A stretch of 49,176 nt of DNA from NCBI GenBank assembly GCA_017451045.1, contig JAFSSK010000036.1:1-49176 (forward strand), written 5' to 3'. Made by a program: the position numbers and the translations under genes. This stretch comes from Clostridia bacterium. Its GTDB lineage: Bacteria; Bacillota; Clostridia; Oscillospirales; CAG-272. Numbering within the stretch: the first letter of the stretch is position 1; the number at the start of each line of letters is the position of its first letter. Below, piece after piece: positions 8,758 through 17,504 of this stretch. Below the pieces are notes generated by a model. It saw only the letters and a program-made list of their open reading frames with translations. It had not been told where the DNA came from and did not search any database.

Positions 8758-8786
8758 ATAAACGGTGCATATTTCGTACCAACGGG
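8758..8786 (-). promoter_or_regulatory. Predicted LytTR-type direct-repeat operator
   Basis: On the minus strand CCCGTTGGT (8778-8786) is followed, after 11 bases, by ACCGTTTAT (8758-8766). The published LytTR half-site is [TA][AC][CA]GTTN[AG][TG], with two direct copies 12 (plus or minus 1) bases apart. The second copy matches at all positions and the first at all but one, and the spacing fits. The orientation is toward the giant lipoprotein gene. The regulator gene next door (8889-9596) encodes a LytTR domain. Confidence 0.65.
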
Positions 8787-8888
8787 CATAGTTATCCCAT
8801 TAGTACATAGAAATGCCACTGTAAATATGACGCTTTCGGGACTGATTTTTCCGGTTTTGCCTTTCGGTAAAGCCTCCATGACAGGTTT

Positions 8889-9596
8889 TCAGGCGTCAGC
8901 GTAGGTCCGGAACACCGTTTTTGCCTCGGCGTAGCGGTTCTTGGCTATTGCCACCCTGTCTCCGTTGCACATCGTAAACTGATATCTGTCAATGCGCGTG
9001 GCAAATTTCAGGTTTACAATGAAACTGCGGTGTGAACGGTAGAACTGCCGCGGCGAAAGCTTGTTGTAAGTGTCGACCAGCGAACCGTACCCCACGAACA
9101 CATGATTCATCGTGTGAACGTCGAGTTCCGTTCTGAACACCTCCACGTAGAGAATGTCCTCAACACTGATCGAGATCTTACCGCCTTCAGTCCCTTTGAG
9201 CACAATCGAGGGCTTCTGGCGATGCTTTTTGGCCACGTAGCGGAAAGAATCACGCAGCTTCTTTTTGTTCAGATCCGTCGTCGGCAAGTATCCGGCTGGG
9301 AAAACGTCATATGCCTCGAGTGCTCGGGTCATATCCTCCGTGCAAAACACCACATCGAACTCATACCCTTCGTTCCGAAGCCCTCTGGCGAAATCAATAC
9401 CGTCACTATCTCCGATTCTGGTACCCAAATAAAGGAGCTGGATCTGATGCTCGTCCATCGCTCTGCGCAAGGAGCCCAGATCGGGAAAAACCTCAATGCC
9501 GGTGTCCAGGACGATCTCTTCAGACAGAACCTGGATCTGCGCTTGCAATTCTTCCGTCAACTGCCGGCTCTCAAAGCATATTGCAATGTTGAACAT
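8889..9596 (-). CDS. LytTR-family transcription regulator with degenerate receiver domain
   Basis: The 235-residue protein has an N-terminal CheY-like receiver fold (about 1-120) and a C-terminal LytTR DNA-binding domain (about 130-233, with the typical FYRSHRSFIVNL). In the receiver the phospho-acceptor Asp is replaced by Gly58 (LYLGTRIGDSDG where LDxxMPxxDG is expected). The acidic pair after beta-1 is absent (IAICFES), and the conserved Lys after beta-5 is Thr (GYLPTTD). Phosphorylation by a kinase is therefore unlikely, and no histidine kinase is nearby. It probably binds the direct repeat upstream of the next gene and controls the giant lipoprotein. GAGGAG precedes the start codon. Confidence 0.85.
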   Translation of the reverse strand: MFNIAICFESRQLTEELQAQIQVLSEEIVLDTGIEVFPDLGSLRRAMDEHQIQLLYLGTRIGDSDGIDFARGLRNEGYEFDVVFCTEDMTRALEAYDVFPAGYLPTTDLNKKKLRDSFRYVAKKHRQKPSIVLKGTEGGKISISVEDILYVEVFRTELDVHTMNHVFVGYGSLVDTYNKLSPRQFYRSHRSFIVNLKFATRIDRYQFTMCNGDRVAIAKNRYAEAKTVFRTYADA

Positions 9597-9633
9597 CGTC
9601 TCCTCGCAAAAAACCTTTTTTGGTATTTACCGC

Positions 9634-9662
9634 ATTATAACATAAAAATCAAGGGAACGCAA
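9634..9662 (-). promoter_or_regulatory. Sigma-A promoter of the LytTR regulator gene
   Basis: TTGCGT (9657-9662) and TATAAT (9634-9639) on the minus strand are 17 bases apart, about 38 bases upstream of the start codon. No LytTR repeat is visible here, so autoregulation is not indicated. Confidence 0.75.
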
Positions 9663-9994
9663 GAAAATTAAGAATAAATTTACAATTTCGGCAAAACCAT
9701 GCTTTTTAGAGGCTGTTTGCGCGCATTTCGGGTCGCAGACCGGGGTGGTGAGGGAGTTTTTCGCGTGCAAATCCGTACACCCGGCCGTTTTGCCGTCGTT
9801 TCAGCGTTTTGTCCGCAACCGGTTCCCTTATTATAAATGTAACCGTTTCCGCCAATTTCCTGCGTACACGCCGACAACCCCGTGATGACTGCCGTTCCAA
9901 AGGCAGATCTCACGGCCGCCGCGCATATGGACGCAGATTGTTTCCAGAACAGCGCCTTATGGCCTTTCCAGCTTTGCTTTTTTCATCAAAGCAC
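9663..9994. other. Gene-poor interval with no assignable feature
   Basis: These about 330 bases lie between the regulator promoter and the tRNA promoter. Several short frames are open on both strands, but none has a ribosome binding site with a plausible protein. I see no convincing tRNA, terminator or riboswitch. A small RNA cannot be excluded. Confidence 0.5.
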
Positions 9995-10023
9995 TTGACA
10001 CTTTTCTTTAGCCGTGGTATACT
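9995..10023 (+). promoter_or_regulatory. Promoter of tRNA-Pro
   Basis: TTGACA (9995-10000) and TATACT (10018-10023) are 17 bases apart, 11 bases before the first base of the tRNA. This is a near-consensus strong promoter, as expected for a stable RNA gene. Confidence 0.85.
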
Positions 10024-10034
10024 TTCTTACGTTT

Positions 10035-10111
10035 CGGGGTGTTGCACAGCTTGGTAGTGCGCTTGGTTCGGGACCAAGAGGCCGCTGGTTCGAGTCCAGT
10101 CACTCCGACCA
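10035..10111 (+). tRNA. tRNA-Pro (anticodon CGG), CCA end encoded
   Basis: The sequence folds as a cloverleaf. The acceptor CGGGGTG pairs with CACTCCG, the D stem is GCAC/GTGC, and the anticodon stem CTTGG/CCAAG has loop TTCGGGA, which gives anticodon CGG. The variable loop is AGGCC and the T arm carries TTCGAGT. The discriminator A and the CCA end are in the DNA. It reads proline CCG codons. It is a single-gene unit with its own promoter and terminator. Confidence 0.95.
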
Positions 10112-10124
10112 TTCAATCAACGAA

Positions 10125-10162
10125 AACCGCCGCAATCTGGGTTGCGGCGGTTTTTCTTTTTT
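10125..10162 (+). terminator. Rho-independent terminator of tRNA-Pro
   Basis: AACCGCCGCAA (10125-10135) pairs perfectly with TTGCGGCGGTT (10142-10152), followed by a T-rich run. It may also serve the converging htpG transcript, because the opposite strand has a TTTTCGTT tail. Confidence 0.9.
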
Positions 10163-10189
10163 AGCTTGTTGTTTCAAGCGCTTTTTAGA

Positions 10190-12094
10190 TCAGAGCATCA
10201 GATCGCAGATCATATCCCCGACTTCCGAAGGATTCTCCAGCTTCAAGCCGCTGATCAGTCTTGCGTTTGCGTACAGTATCTTGCTGTATTTGGCAAGTTT
10301 ATCTTTATCTTCTGAATAGAGTTCTTTTAATTTTGCCGTTATCGGATGGTTTGCATTGATTTCAAGGACCAATTCCGCTTTTACCTGATTCTCCTCGCCC
10401 GGCATCTTGTTCAGTGCCTTCTCCATGCCTACCGAGATGGCGCCCTCGCCGGACAGGCAGACGGGATGATTCTTCAAAGTATTCGTGAACTTCACGGAGC
10501 GCACGGCGTCCCCGATGCTTTCCTGCATGAACTTCAGCATATCGGCGGACGACTCGTTTTCCTCCTTGAGAGACTGTTTTTCCTCCTCCGTCGTGATATC
10601 CAGATCGTCCTGGCAGACGTTGGAGAATTCCTTCTCGCCGTACGTGCGCATCATCTGCAGTGCGAACTCGTCTATGTCCTCTGTCAGATACAGGACTTCA
10701 TATCCGTGGCTGATTACGGATTCTACCTGCGGGAGCAGTTTGATCTGATCCACCGTGTCGCCCGGCGCATAGTAGATCTTCTTCTGATCCTCCTTCATGC
10801 GTCCGACGTATTCCTTTAAGGTCACGAGTTTGTCTTCCGCGGAGGACTTGAACATGATGAAGTCCTGAAGCGTTTCCTTGTGCATGCCGTAATCCGTGTA
10901 GATGCCGTATTTCAGCTGCGTTCCGAAGGCCGCAAAGAACTTCTCGTAATTCTCCCTGTCGTTTTCCAGCATCTTCGAGAGCTCCGAGGAAATCTTCTTT
11001 TCCACGGACTTGGCGATGGCTTTCAGCTGCCTGTCGTGCTGGAGCATCTCGCGGGAGATGTTGAGAGACAGATCGGAACTGTCCACAAGACCATGCACGA
11101 AACTGAAGTAATCCGGCAAAAGATCCTTGCACTTTTCCATGATCAGTACGCCGGAGGAGTACAGCTGCAGACCTTTTTCATATTCTTTCGTGTAGTAGTT
11201 GTACGGCGCGTGGGACGGGATGAACAGAAGCGCCGTGAATTCCGTTGCGCCTTCCGCTTTCTGGTGGATCACTTTCAGCGGTTCCTGGTAGTCGTAAAAC
11301 TTTTCCTGGTAGAACCGGTTGAATTCCTCGTCCTTGACCTCTCCCGCCGGTTTCTTCCACAGCGGGACCATGCTGTTCAGCGTCTCGTCTTCCAGATACG
11401 TCTCGTATTCCGGTTTGTCGTCCGGCGTTCCTTCCTTCTTGCGGGATCTCTCCATCATCATGCGGATGGGATACCGGATATAGTCGCTGTATTTCTTGAC
11501 CAGGCCCTGGATCCTGTACGGTTCAAGGTATTCGCTGTATTTCTCGTCGTCCGTATCGTCCTTCAGATGGAGCGTGACGACAGTTCCTACATCGTCCTTT
11601 TCGCAAGGAGCGATCGTATAGCCGTCCGCCCCGCTGGATTCCCACTTGCAGCCCTCTTCGGCCCCGATGGCGCGGCTGACGACTTCCACTCTGTCGCTCA
11701 CCATGAAGGAAGAATAGAACCCGACGCCGAACTGGCCGATGATGTCCACCGGCGCCTTCGCGCTGTCTCCGCCCTCCTGGCTTGCTTTGAAATCGAAAGA
11801 CCCGCTGCGGGCGATCGTCCCGAGGTTGTTTTCAAGCTCCTCCATGCTCATGCCGCAGCCGTTGTCCGTGATCTTTATCGTCTTCGCGTCTTTGTTGAGT
11901 TCGATCCTGATCTCGTACTGATCGTTCGCAAGACCGATATTTGTGTCGGTCAGCGAAGCGAAATACCGCTTGTCGATCGCGTCGCTCGCGTTGGAGATCA
12001 GCTCGCGCAGAAAGATCTCCTTATGCGTGTAGATGGAGTTGATCATCATATCCAGCAGTTTTTTGGACTCTGTTTTGAATTGTTTCTTAGCCAT
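10190..12094 (-). CDS. htpG: Molecular chaperone HtpG (Hsp90)
   Basis: The 634-residue protein is full length for bacterial Hsp90. It has the GHKL ATPase N-domain with LRELISNASDA, the ATP-lid motifs DNGCGM and GQFGVGFYS, the middle domain, and the C-terminal dimerisation region. It assists folding of client proteins in the cytosol in an ATP-dependent way. The start MAKKQFKTESKKL was chosen over an in-frame upstream start because GAGGCGG precedes it and it matches the family N-terminus. Upstream genes on the same strand encode a zinc-ribbon membrane protein and a J-domain membrane protein. A 7-bp dyad sits in its leader; no CIRCE or CtsR box is seen. Confidence 0.95.
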   Translation of the reverse strand: MAKKQFKTESKKLLDMMINSIYTHKEIFLRELISNASDAIDKRYFASLTDTNIGLANDQYEIRIELNKDAKTIKITDNGCGMSMEELENNLGTIARSGSFDFKASQEGGDSAKAPVDIIGQFGVGFYSSFMVSDRVEVVSRAIGAEEGCKWESSGADGYTIAPCEKDDVGTVVTLHLKDDTDDEKYSEYLEPYRIQGLVKKYSDYIRYPIRMMMERSRKKEGTPDDKPEYETYLEDETLNSMVPLWKKPAGEVKDEEFNRFYQEKFYDYQEPLKVIHQKAEGATEFTALLFIPSHAPYNYYTKEYEKGLQLYSSGVLIMEKCKDLLPDYFSFVHGLVDSSDLSLNISREMLQHDRQLKAIAKSVEKKISSELSKMLENDRENYEKFFAAFGTQLKYGIYTDYGMHKETLQDFIMFKSSAEDKLVTLKEYVGRMKEDQKKIYYAPGDTVDQIKLLPQVESVISHGYEVLYLTEDIDEFALQMMRTYGEKEFSNVCQDDLDITTEEEKQSLKEENESSADMLKFMQESIGDAVRSVKFTNTLKNHPVCLSGEGAISVGMEKALNKMPGEENQVKAELVLEINANHPITAKLKELYSEDKDKLAKYSKILYANARLISGLKLENPSEVGDMICDLML

Positions 12095-12124
12095 TTTAGA
12101 TCCGCCTCTTTTTTTCATTCGTCT

Positions 12125-12160
12125 GGCGCAGTCTGTCACTTGGAATGGTCAGGCTGCGCC
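12125..12160 (-). promoter_or_regulatory. Dyad in the htpG leader
   Basis: GGCGCAG (12125-12131) pairs with CTGCGCC (12154-12160), 31 bases before the htpG start codon. There is no T run on the htpG strand, so it is not a clear terminator of the upstream gene. It could be a leader hairpin or an operator. Confidence 0.4.
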
Positions 12161-12231
12161 GTTTGTTCTTGCTATTATTATACCACTGATTCGTTCTCTT
12201 TTTACCTGCCGCCGCCAACTTTTCCGCATTT

Positions 12232-12657
12232 TCAGATTTTTACGGGGAACGAAGTCTTGCAGCAGGGGCAGGCGACCGTGTGGTCTCCCTTCTGCCTCGG
12301 CAGCCTTAGGACCTGCTTGCAGTGCGGGCATTTTTTGTATACGTGCGTTTTTCGGTCTTTCCACTTGTGCCGCTGCAGTCTGAACGCGTTGCCTATCCTG
12401 CGGAAAAACGAAACGACGACTCGGTTCTCCTGCTGCCTTCTCGGGCTTCTGGAGAAGAATCTGTAAAAGATCAGGAACAGAAGCAGGACCTCGCATCCCA
12501 TCAGGATCCACTTGACTGTCCCCTGGAGGAAAATGCTGACGACGAACACGATCACGTACAGCACCCATAAGACCATGTTCAGTGCGTCGTTTCCGTTCCG
12601 TCCGCTCATGAACATCGCCACCCGTTCCCGGAACGGCGGTTTATAGTTGTTTGCCAT
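12232..12657 (-). CDS. Membrane protein with C-terminal zinc ribbon
   Basis: The 141-residue protein has two hydrophobic helices (about 25-45 and 50-68). These are followed by an Arg-rich cytosolic segment and a C-terminal zinc ribbon formed by C110-x2-C113 and C130-x2-C133. Similar small proteins occur next to J-domain genes in Clostridia, but I know no assigned function. GGAGG lies nine bases before the ATG at 12657, which favours it over the TTG two codons earlier. It starts 14 bases after the J-domain gene ends, so both are likely on one transcript and may work together at the membrane. Confidence 0.75.
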   Translation of the reverse strand: MANNYKPPFRERVAMFMSGRNGNDALNMVLWVLYVIVFVVSIFLQGTVKWILMGCEVLLLFLIFYRFFSRSPRRQQENRVVVSFFRRIGNAFRLQRHKWKDRKTHVYKKCPHCKQVLRLPRQKGDHTVACPCCKTSFPVKI

Positions 12658-12671
12658 TTTCAAATCCTCCG

Positions 12672-13262
<591 letters not shown>

Positions 13263-13276
13263 TTACAGATTTGCCT

Positions 13277-14305
13277 TTATTCCGCCTGCGGCTGCGGCAC
13301 CTCGTACGCGTCGAAGTCACGCCAGAACTTCACCATGGCCGCCTGGTACCGTTCCCGGTCCACCATGTAGCTCATGCCGTGTTCCGCGCCGGGCACGACG
13401 AGAAGCCTTTTCGGCGCCGCGCACGCCTTGTAGTTGTCGTATGTCATGGATATCGGGACGAAATGGTCGTCCGTCCCGTGGATGAACAGCACGGGCGTCA
13501 GGTTCTTTCTGAGCGCGTCCGTCGTCGTGCAGTCCCTGGGATTCATCTGGATCTTGCGCCTGCATATCTCCGCGACAAGATCGCCCCGAAGGCCGTACAG
13601 AAGATGCAGATTGTTCTGCATCACGTGTTTCCAGATCATATGGGCGGACGTATACCCGCAGTCCGCCATGATGCCGTGTACCTGCGGCGGCAGCGTAAGA
13701 CCGGACGCCATGAGCACGGTCGCAGCGCCCATCGACACGCCGGCAAGATATACCGGCAGGTCCCCGGCTTTTTCGCTGATCGCGTAATTGACCCAGTCGA
13801 GCGCGTCGAACCGCTCGATCATGCCGAATCCCATGTAGTCTCCGCCGCTTGCGCTGTCGCTCTGGCCCCGCTGCTCCACGAGCAGCAGTGAGCAGTTCTT
13901 CTCGTGCAGGAAGGTTGAAATGATCCCGAAATCGAAATTCCAGCTGGAGCGCCAGCCGTGCATGGCAACGATGACGCGTTCGGGCTTTTCTGCCGGATAC
14001 CAGTGTCCGACGAGCGTGATGCCGTCGTATCCCGCGGTGATCTGTACCGTTTCTTCGCATTTCTGCTTCAGTTCTTCCGCCGCGGCGCTCGCCTGCTCCA
14101 GTATCTCCCGGCCCACCGCCTCGCCGGCGATCTTTTTCTTGGCCTTCCTGATCACGGCCGGCTCCTTGCGATCCAGCGCCTCTTTGAGCAGAAAGTTCGT
14201 AAGGGAGAAGGACAGAAGCGCGCAGGCCCCTGCCGCGGCCGTCACGCCAGCGGCGATGAGCAGACCTTTTTTGACGTTTTCCGATCTGTTTTCCTTACGT
14301 TCCAT
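13277..14305 (-). CDS. Membrane-anchored alpha/beta hydrolase
   Basis: The 342-residue protein has one N-terminal hydrophobic helix (about 15-35) and then a serine hydrolase fold. The nucleophile elbow is GVSMG, the oxyanion region is MHGWRSSWNFD, the Asp lies in HGTDDHFVP and the His in GAEHGMSY. It resembles the YqkD-type group of peptidase- or esterase-like hydrolases; the substrate is unknown. GGGAGG precedes the ATG at 14305, so the longer frame from 14341 is not used. It is the first gene of a minus-strand cluster that continues with the J-domain protein. Confidence 0.8.
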   Translation of the reverse strand: MERKENRSENVKKGLLIAAGVTAAAGACALLSFSLTNFLLKEALDRKEPAVIRKAKKKIAGEAVGREILEQASAAAEELKQKCEETVQITAGYDGITLVGHWYPAEKPERVIVAMHGWRSSWNFDFGIISTFLHEKNCSLLLVEQRGQSDSASGGDYMGFGMIERFDALDWVNYAISEKAGDLPVYLAGVSMGAATVLMASGLTLPPQVHGIMADCGYTSAHMIWKHVMQNNLHLLYGLRGDLVAEICRRKIQMNPRDCTTTDALRKNLTPVLFIHGTDDHFVPISMTYDNYKACAAPKRLLVVPGAEHGMSYMVDRERYQAAMVKFWRDFDAYEVPQPQAE

Positions 14306-14380
14306 TTGCGTTCCCTCCCTTTCGTTTTTTACAGTATACACCGGTTACATTAACTGAATATTAACTTTTTGCAAAACAGG

Positions 14381-14426
14381 AAAAACCGGCCGCGGCATCC
14401 TTTTCGTCGGATGTCCGTGACCGGTT
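14381..14426 (-). terminator. Terminator of the thrS-nucleoside hydrolase transcript
   Basis: AACCGG (14384-14389) pairs with CCGGTT (14421-14426), with a further inner stem. On the minus strand the stem is followed by TTTTTCCTGTTTTG. Confidence 0.8.
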
Positions 14427-14445
14427 CCTCGTATGATAAGAAGTT

Positions 14446-15336
14446 TTACCTGACGTCGATCAAATGCTCGATCTGATCCGCGTAATAATCCGTCTCATGC
14501 GCCGCGACCACGTAGGCGTGCGGGCCGTTCGGGTCTTTGACGAAACTGTTCGTCCCGTCCGAAGGATCCACAGACGCGTATCCCCGGACCTCTCCGTACC
14601 CGGCTGCAAGCGCAGATCCGGAAAGCGCGAGTTCCGCCGTCAGGGGATCCCAGGAGCATCTGCCCTCGGGCGTCCCGTACAAGCAAAGGACCCGCTTGAG
14701 CATATCGTCTTTCGGGAGCTGCTTTCCCGTGATCACGCGCTCGCCGATCTCAAAGCCCAAAAACGTGATCGGGACAGGACAGGTCTTGCACAGGATGCTT
14801 GCGCCTTCGCGGCCGCGCGCCGTGTGGCAGAAATTGTATTCGGTACCTTTTTCCTCGTCCCATCTGCCGGCCATCACCCAGAACCCGGCGACCTTCTCCT
14901 TCACCAGTTCAAGCCCGGAGAGCGGGGAGATGTCATCCCCTTCGCTCGAAAGGAGGTCTCCGACGATCTGCAGGAAGCCGATCTCGACGATGTCCACCTT
15001 GCCTTTCGCACCGGCCAGGAGCCGCCTGTACAGCCTGACGCCGTCCTCGGCGTCCTCATTGTGCCGGCCCTTGCCCTGCAGGAGTAGGTCGTTCTGGTAT
15101 TTTCCTGCATTACCGAGCCCCTCGGTGGCAGATCTGTCCAAGCCGATCGGCAGGTTCTCGATGCCCTCGTTCTGAAGGAAGATGTCGAGAGACTCGACAG
15201 ATGATTCGATGCAGGCGTTAACGGCGATGCCGAGAAGCTTTATGTCGCCGTTCACATGCGCCCTTGCCAGCACCCGCACGGCGATGGCGTCATCGCAGTC
15301 CTCGCCCCAGTCCGTTCCCAGAATGAATTCTCTCAT
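14446..15336 (-). CDS. Inosine-uridine nucleoside hydrolase superfamily protein
   Basis: The 296-residue protein starts with a calcium-binding motif of the nucleoside hydrolase fold, seen as TDWGEDCDDA with D9, D13, D15 and D16. This is a spaced variant of the usual DTDxGxDD. Members cut N-glycosidic bonds of ribonucleosides, but this variant subgroup is not well characterised and the substrate is unknown. GGAGG lies at good distance before the ATG. It begins 36 bases after thrS, without a promoter between them, so its expression is probably also governed by the threonine T-box. A terminator follows it. Confidence 0.75.
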   Translation of the reverse strand: MREFILGTDWGEDCDDAIAVRVLARAHVNGDIKLLGIAVNACIESSVESLDIFLQNEGIENLPIGLDRSATEGLGNAGKYQNDLLLQGKGRHNEDAEDGVRLYRRLLAGAKGKVDIVEIGFLQIVGDLLSSEGDDISPLSGLELVKEKVAGFWVMAGRWDEEKGTEYNFCHTARGREGASILCKTCPVPITFLGFEIGERVITGKQLPKDDMLKRVLCLYGTPEGRCSWDPLTAELALSGSALAAGYGEVRGYASVDPSDGTNSFVKDPNGPHAYVVAAHETDYYADQIEHLIDVR

Positions 15337-15372
15337 CGCACACCTCCTGCAATCGTTTTGCTGCGCGCCCGT

Positions 15373-17163
15373 TCAGTTCCTGACGCGGCGCTCGATCTTG
15401 TCCTTCAGTTCCGCGACGAACTCGTCCAGCGGCAGCGTCCTTGTCTGGTCCGTGTCTCTGTCGCGGACGGAGATCACGCCGTTGTCTATCTCGTTCTGAC
15501 CTATGATGATCATGTTGGGCACGCGGTTGACCTGTCTTGCCTCGCGGATCTTGTATCCGATCTTTTCGTTCCTGTCGTCAAGTTCCGCCCTGATCTTCTG
15601 ATTCATGAGCGTCTGGTAGACCTCTCTCGCATAGGCGGGATCCGTGCCCGGCAGCGTCATGACGGTTGCCTGGACCGGCGCGAGCCAGACCGGGAACTTG
15701 CCTTTCGTCTCTTCGATGATGTAGGCCATGAACCGGTCAAGGGATCCTAAGATCGCGCGGTGGATGACCACCGGCGTCTGGTCCGCCGATTCGGAATCCT
15801 TGTACTTGAGTTCGAATTTGGCGGGGAGACAGAAGTCCAGCTGACAGGTGGACAGCGTGTATTCCGCGCCGACGGCTGGCCGCACGTTGACGTCCAGCTT
15901 CGGGCCGTAGAAAGCGGCCTCGCCGATCTCTTCCGTGAAATCGATATGCAGATCCTTCAGTACCTGCCGCAGAGCGTCCTCGGCCTTGTTCCACATCTCG
16001 TCGTCCGGATGGTATTTCTTCTTGTCCGCCGGATCGCGCAGCGACAGCACGCACCTGTAGTCCGTGATGCCGAAATCCTTGTACGCGTCGAAGATCAGGT
16101 CCACGACCCGTCCGACTTCCGCCTCGATCTGATCGGGCGTGACGAACAGATGCGCGTCGTTCTGGCAGAAATGCCTGCCGCGTTCGATCCCCTTCAGCGT
16201 GCCGGAGGACTCGAAACGGAAATCGTGCGCGATCTCGCCGATGCGGATCGGCAGTTCGCGGTAGCTGTGCGGACGGCTGGCATAGATCATCATGTGGTGC
16301 GGGCAGTTCATCGGGCGGAGAACGAAATTCTCCCCCTCGACTTCCATCGGCGGGAACATGTTCTCCTTGTAATGATCCCAGTGACCCGAGGTCTTGTACA
16401 GCTGCACGGTGCCCACGCAAGGCGTCAGGACGTGCATGTATCCGCCCAGTCTCTCTTTTTCCTTGATGTAGTTCTCAAGCTCCTGCCAGACGGCGTATCC
16501 TTTCGGCAGGAACATGGGAAGTCCCTTGCCGACCAGGTCGTCCGTCATGAAGAGCTGCATTTCCTTGCCGATCTTGCGGTGGTCTCTCGACCTTGCCTCT
16601 TCCTGCTGCCGTTCGTACTCGTCCAGTTCCTCCTGGGTGCGGAAAGCGACGCCGTTGATCCTGACGAGCATCTTGTTCGCGCTGTCGTTTTTCCAGTACG
16701 CGCCGGACTGCTGGGTAAGCTTGAACGCCTTCAGCGCTTTCGTGTAGCACAGATGGGGTCCTGTGCACATGTCGATATAGTCCCCCTGCTGGTAGAAGCT
16801 GATGACGGCGTCCGGAGCCAAGTCTCCGATATGCTCCACTTTGTATTTGGCGCCCCGTTCCTCCATCAGTTTAATGGCGGCCGCTCTGTCCAGGATGAAC
16901 GGCTTTATCGGCAGGTTCTCCTTGACGATCTTGCGCATCTCGGCCTCGATGGCGGCCAGGTCCTCGTCCGTCAGTTTTGTGTCGCCCAGGTCGATATCAT
17001 AGTAAAAGCCTTTTTCCGTCGCAGGACCGTATCCGAAATCCGCGTACGGATACAGGCGCTTTACGGCCTGCGCCATGATGTGAGCCGCGGTGTGTCTCAG
17101 TACCTGCTCCTCCTGTTCGGCCGGGCATTCCGCGACGGTCCCGTCGCTGTAGATGATCTTCAT
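15373..17163 (-). CDS. thrS: Threonyl-tRNA synthetase (without TGS domain)
   Basis: The 596-residue class II synthetase charges tRNA-Thr. The editing domain has HTAAH and CTGPH. The catalytic domain has the zinc ligands in MNCPHH, RHFCQNDAH and HRAILGS, and the anticodon-binding domain follows at the C-terminus. Only about 23 residues precede HTAAH, so the N-terminal TGS domain found in E. coli ThrS is missing; shorter forms of this kind occur in other Firmicutes. A T-box leader lies upstream and a nucleoside hydrolase gene downstream. Confidence 0.95.
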   Translation of the reverse strand: MKIIYSDGTVAECPAEQEEQVLRHTAAHIMAQAVKRLYPYADFGYGPATEKGFYYDIDLGDTKLTDEDLAAIEAEMRKIVKENLPIKPFILDRAAAIKLMEERGAKYKVEHIGDLAPDAVISFYQQGDYIDMCTGPHLCYTKALKAFKLTQQSGAYWKNDSANKMLVRINGVAFRTQEELDEYERQQEEARSRDHRKIGKEMQLFMTDDLVGKGLPMFLPKGYAVWQELENYIKEKERLGGYMHVLTPCVGTVQLYKTSGHWDHYKENMFPPMEVEGENFVLRPMNCPHHMMIYASRPHSYRELPIRIGEIAHDFRFESSGTLKGIERGRHFCQNDAHLFVTPDQIEAEVGRVVDLIFDAYKDFGITDYRCVLSLRDPADKKKYHPDDEMWNKAEDALRQVLKDLHIDFTEEIGEAAFYGPKLDVNVRPAVGAEYTLSTCQLDFCLPAKFELKYKDSESADQTPVVIHRAILGSLDRFMAYIIEETKGKFPVWLAPVQATVMTLPGTDPAYAREVYQTLMNQKIRAELDDRNEKIGYKIREARQVNRVPNMIIIGQNEIDNGVISVRDRDTDQTRTLPLDEFVAELKDKIERRVRN

Positions 17164-17173
17164 GTTACTTCCT

Positions 17174-17428
17174 CCTTGTTTTTCCTTCTTCCCGGAAAGG
17201 AAAACACCCCTGACACAGAGTATTCTCCCGCTGTGTCAAGGGTGCATAATATACACGGTTCCACCTTGATCTTTCTCTCATTGCGTCTTTTACGCAGACA
17301 TACGGTAATGCATTTGACATTACGGCTCCGGACTGGTTTTCGCCCCGCTTTCCCACAAGGAATTCTCAGCTGCCTTCCTCTCTCTGTCTGTTCCGCCGGG
17401 GGTACTCGTTCCTTCATAGCCTTTGTAC
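17174..17428 (-). ncRNA. Threonine T-box riboswitch leader of thrS
   Basis: The 5' leader contains the conserved T-box stretch AAGGTGGAACCGTG (17255-17268, minus strand). Its TGGA would pair with a tRNA acceptor end. A terminator hairpin follows, with stem CACCCTTGACACAG and its partner (17205-17244) and then a T-rich run. An AGTACC in the 5' half (about 17400) is a candidate specifier region with the Thr codon ACC. Uncharged tRNA-Thr should favour the antiterminator and switch on thrS. Confidence 0.9.
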
Positions 17429-17434
17429 GTCCCT

Positions 17435-17463
17435 ATTATATGCTCCGGGACCGGAAAAGTCAA
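17435..17463 (-). promoter_or_regulatory. Promoter of the thrS leader
   Basis: TTGACT (17458-17463) and TATAAT (17435-17440) on the minus strand are 17 bases apart. Transcription would begin near 17428, giving a leader of about 265 bases. Confidence 0.85.
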
Positions 17464-17504
17464 GGCTCTGTTTCCCGCCGGAACAGCTTTTCGGCCGAAT
17501 GCAG

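Noticed and set aside
9680-9913. Short minus-strand frames in the gene-poor interval
   Set aside because: Two overlapping frames of 64-77 codons have no ribosome binding site, odd composition and no similarity to a known small protein.
12125-12160. CIRCE or CtsR operator upstream of htpG
   Set aside because: The dyad GGCGCAG/CTGCGCC does not match TTAGCACTC-N9-GAGTGCTAA or the GGTCAAA heptad pattern.
10880-12466. 528-codon plus-strand frame opposite htpG
   Set aside because: It is a shadow of htpG, with the Arg/Val/Phe-rich composition typical of antisense frames in GC-rich genes.
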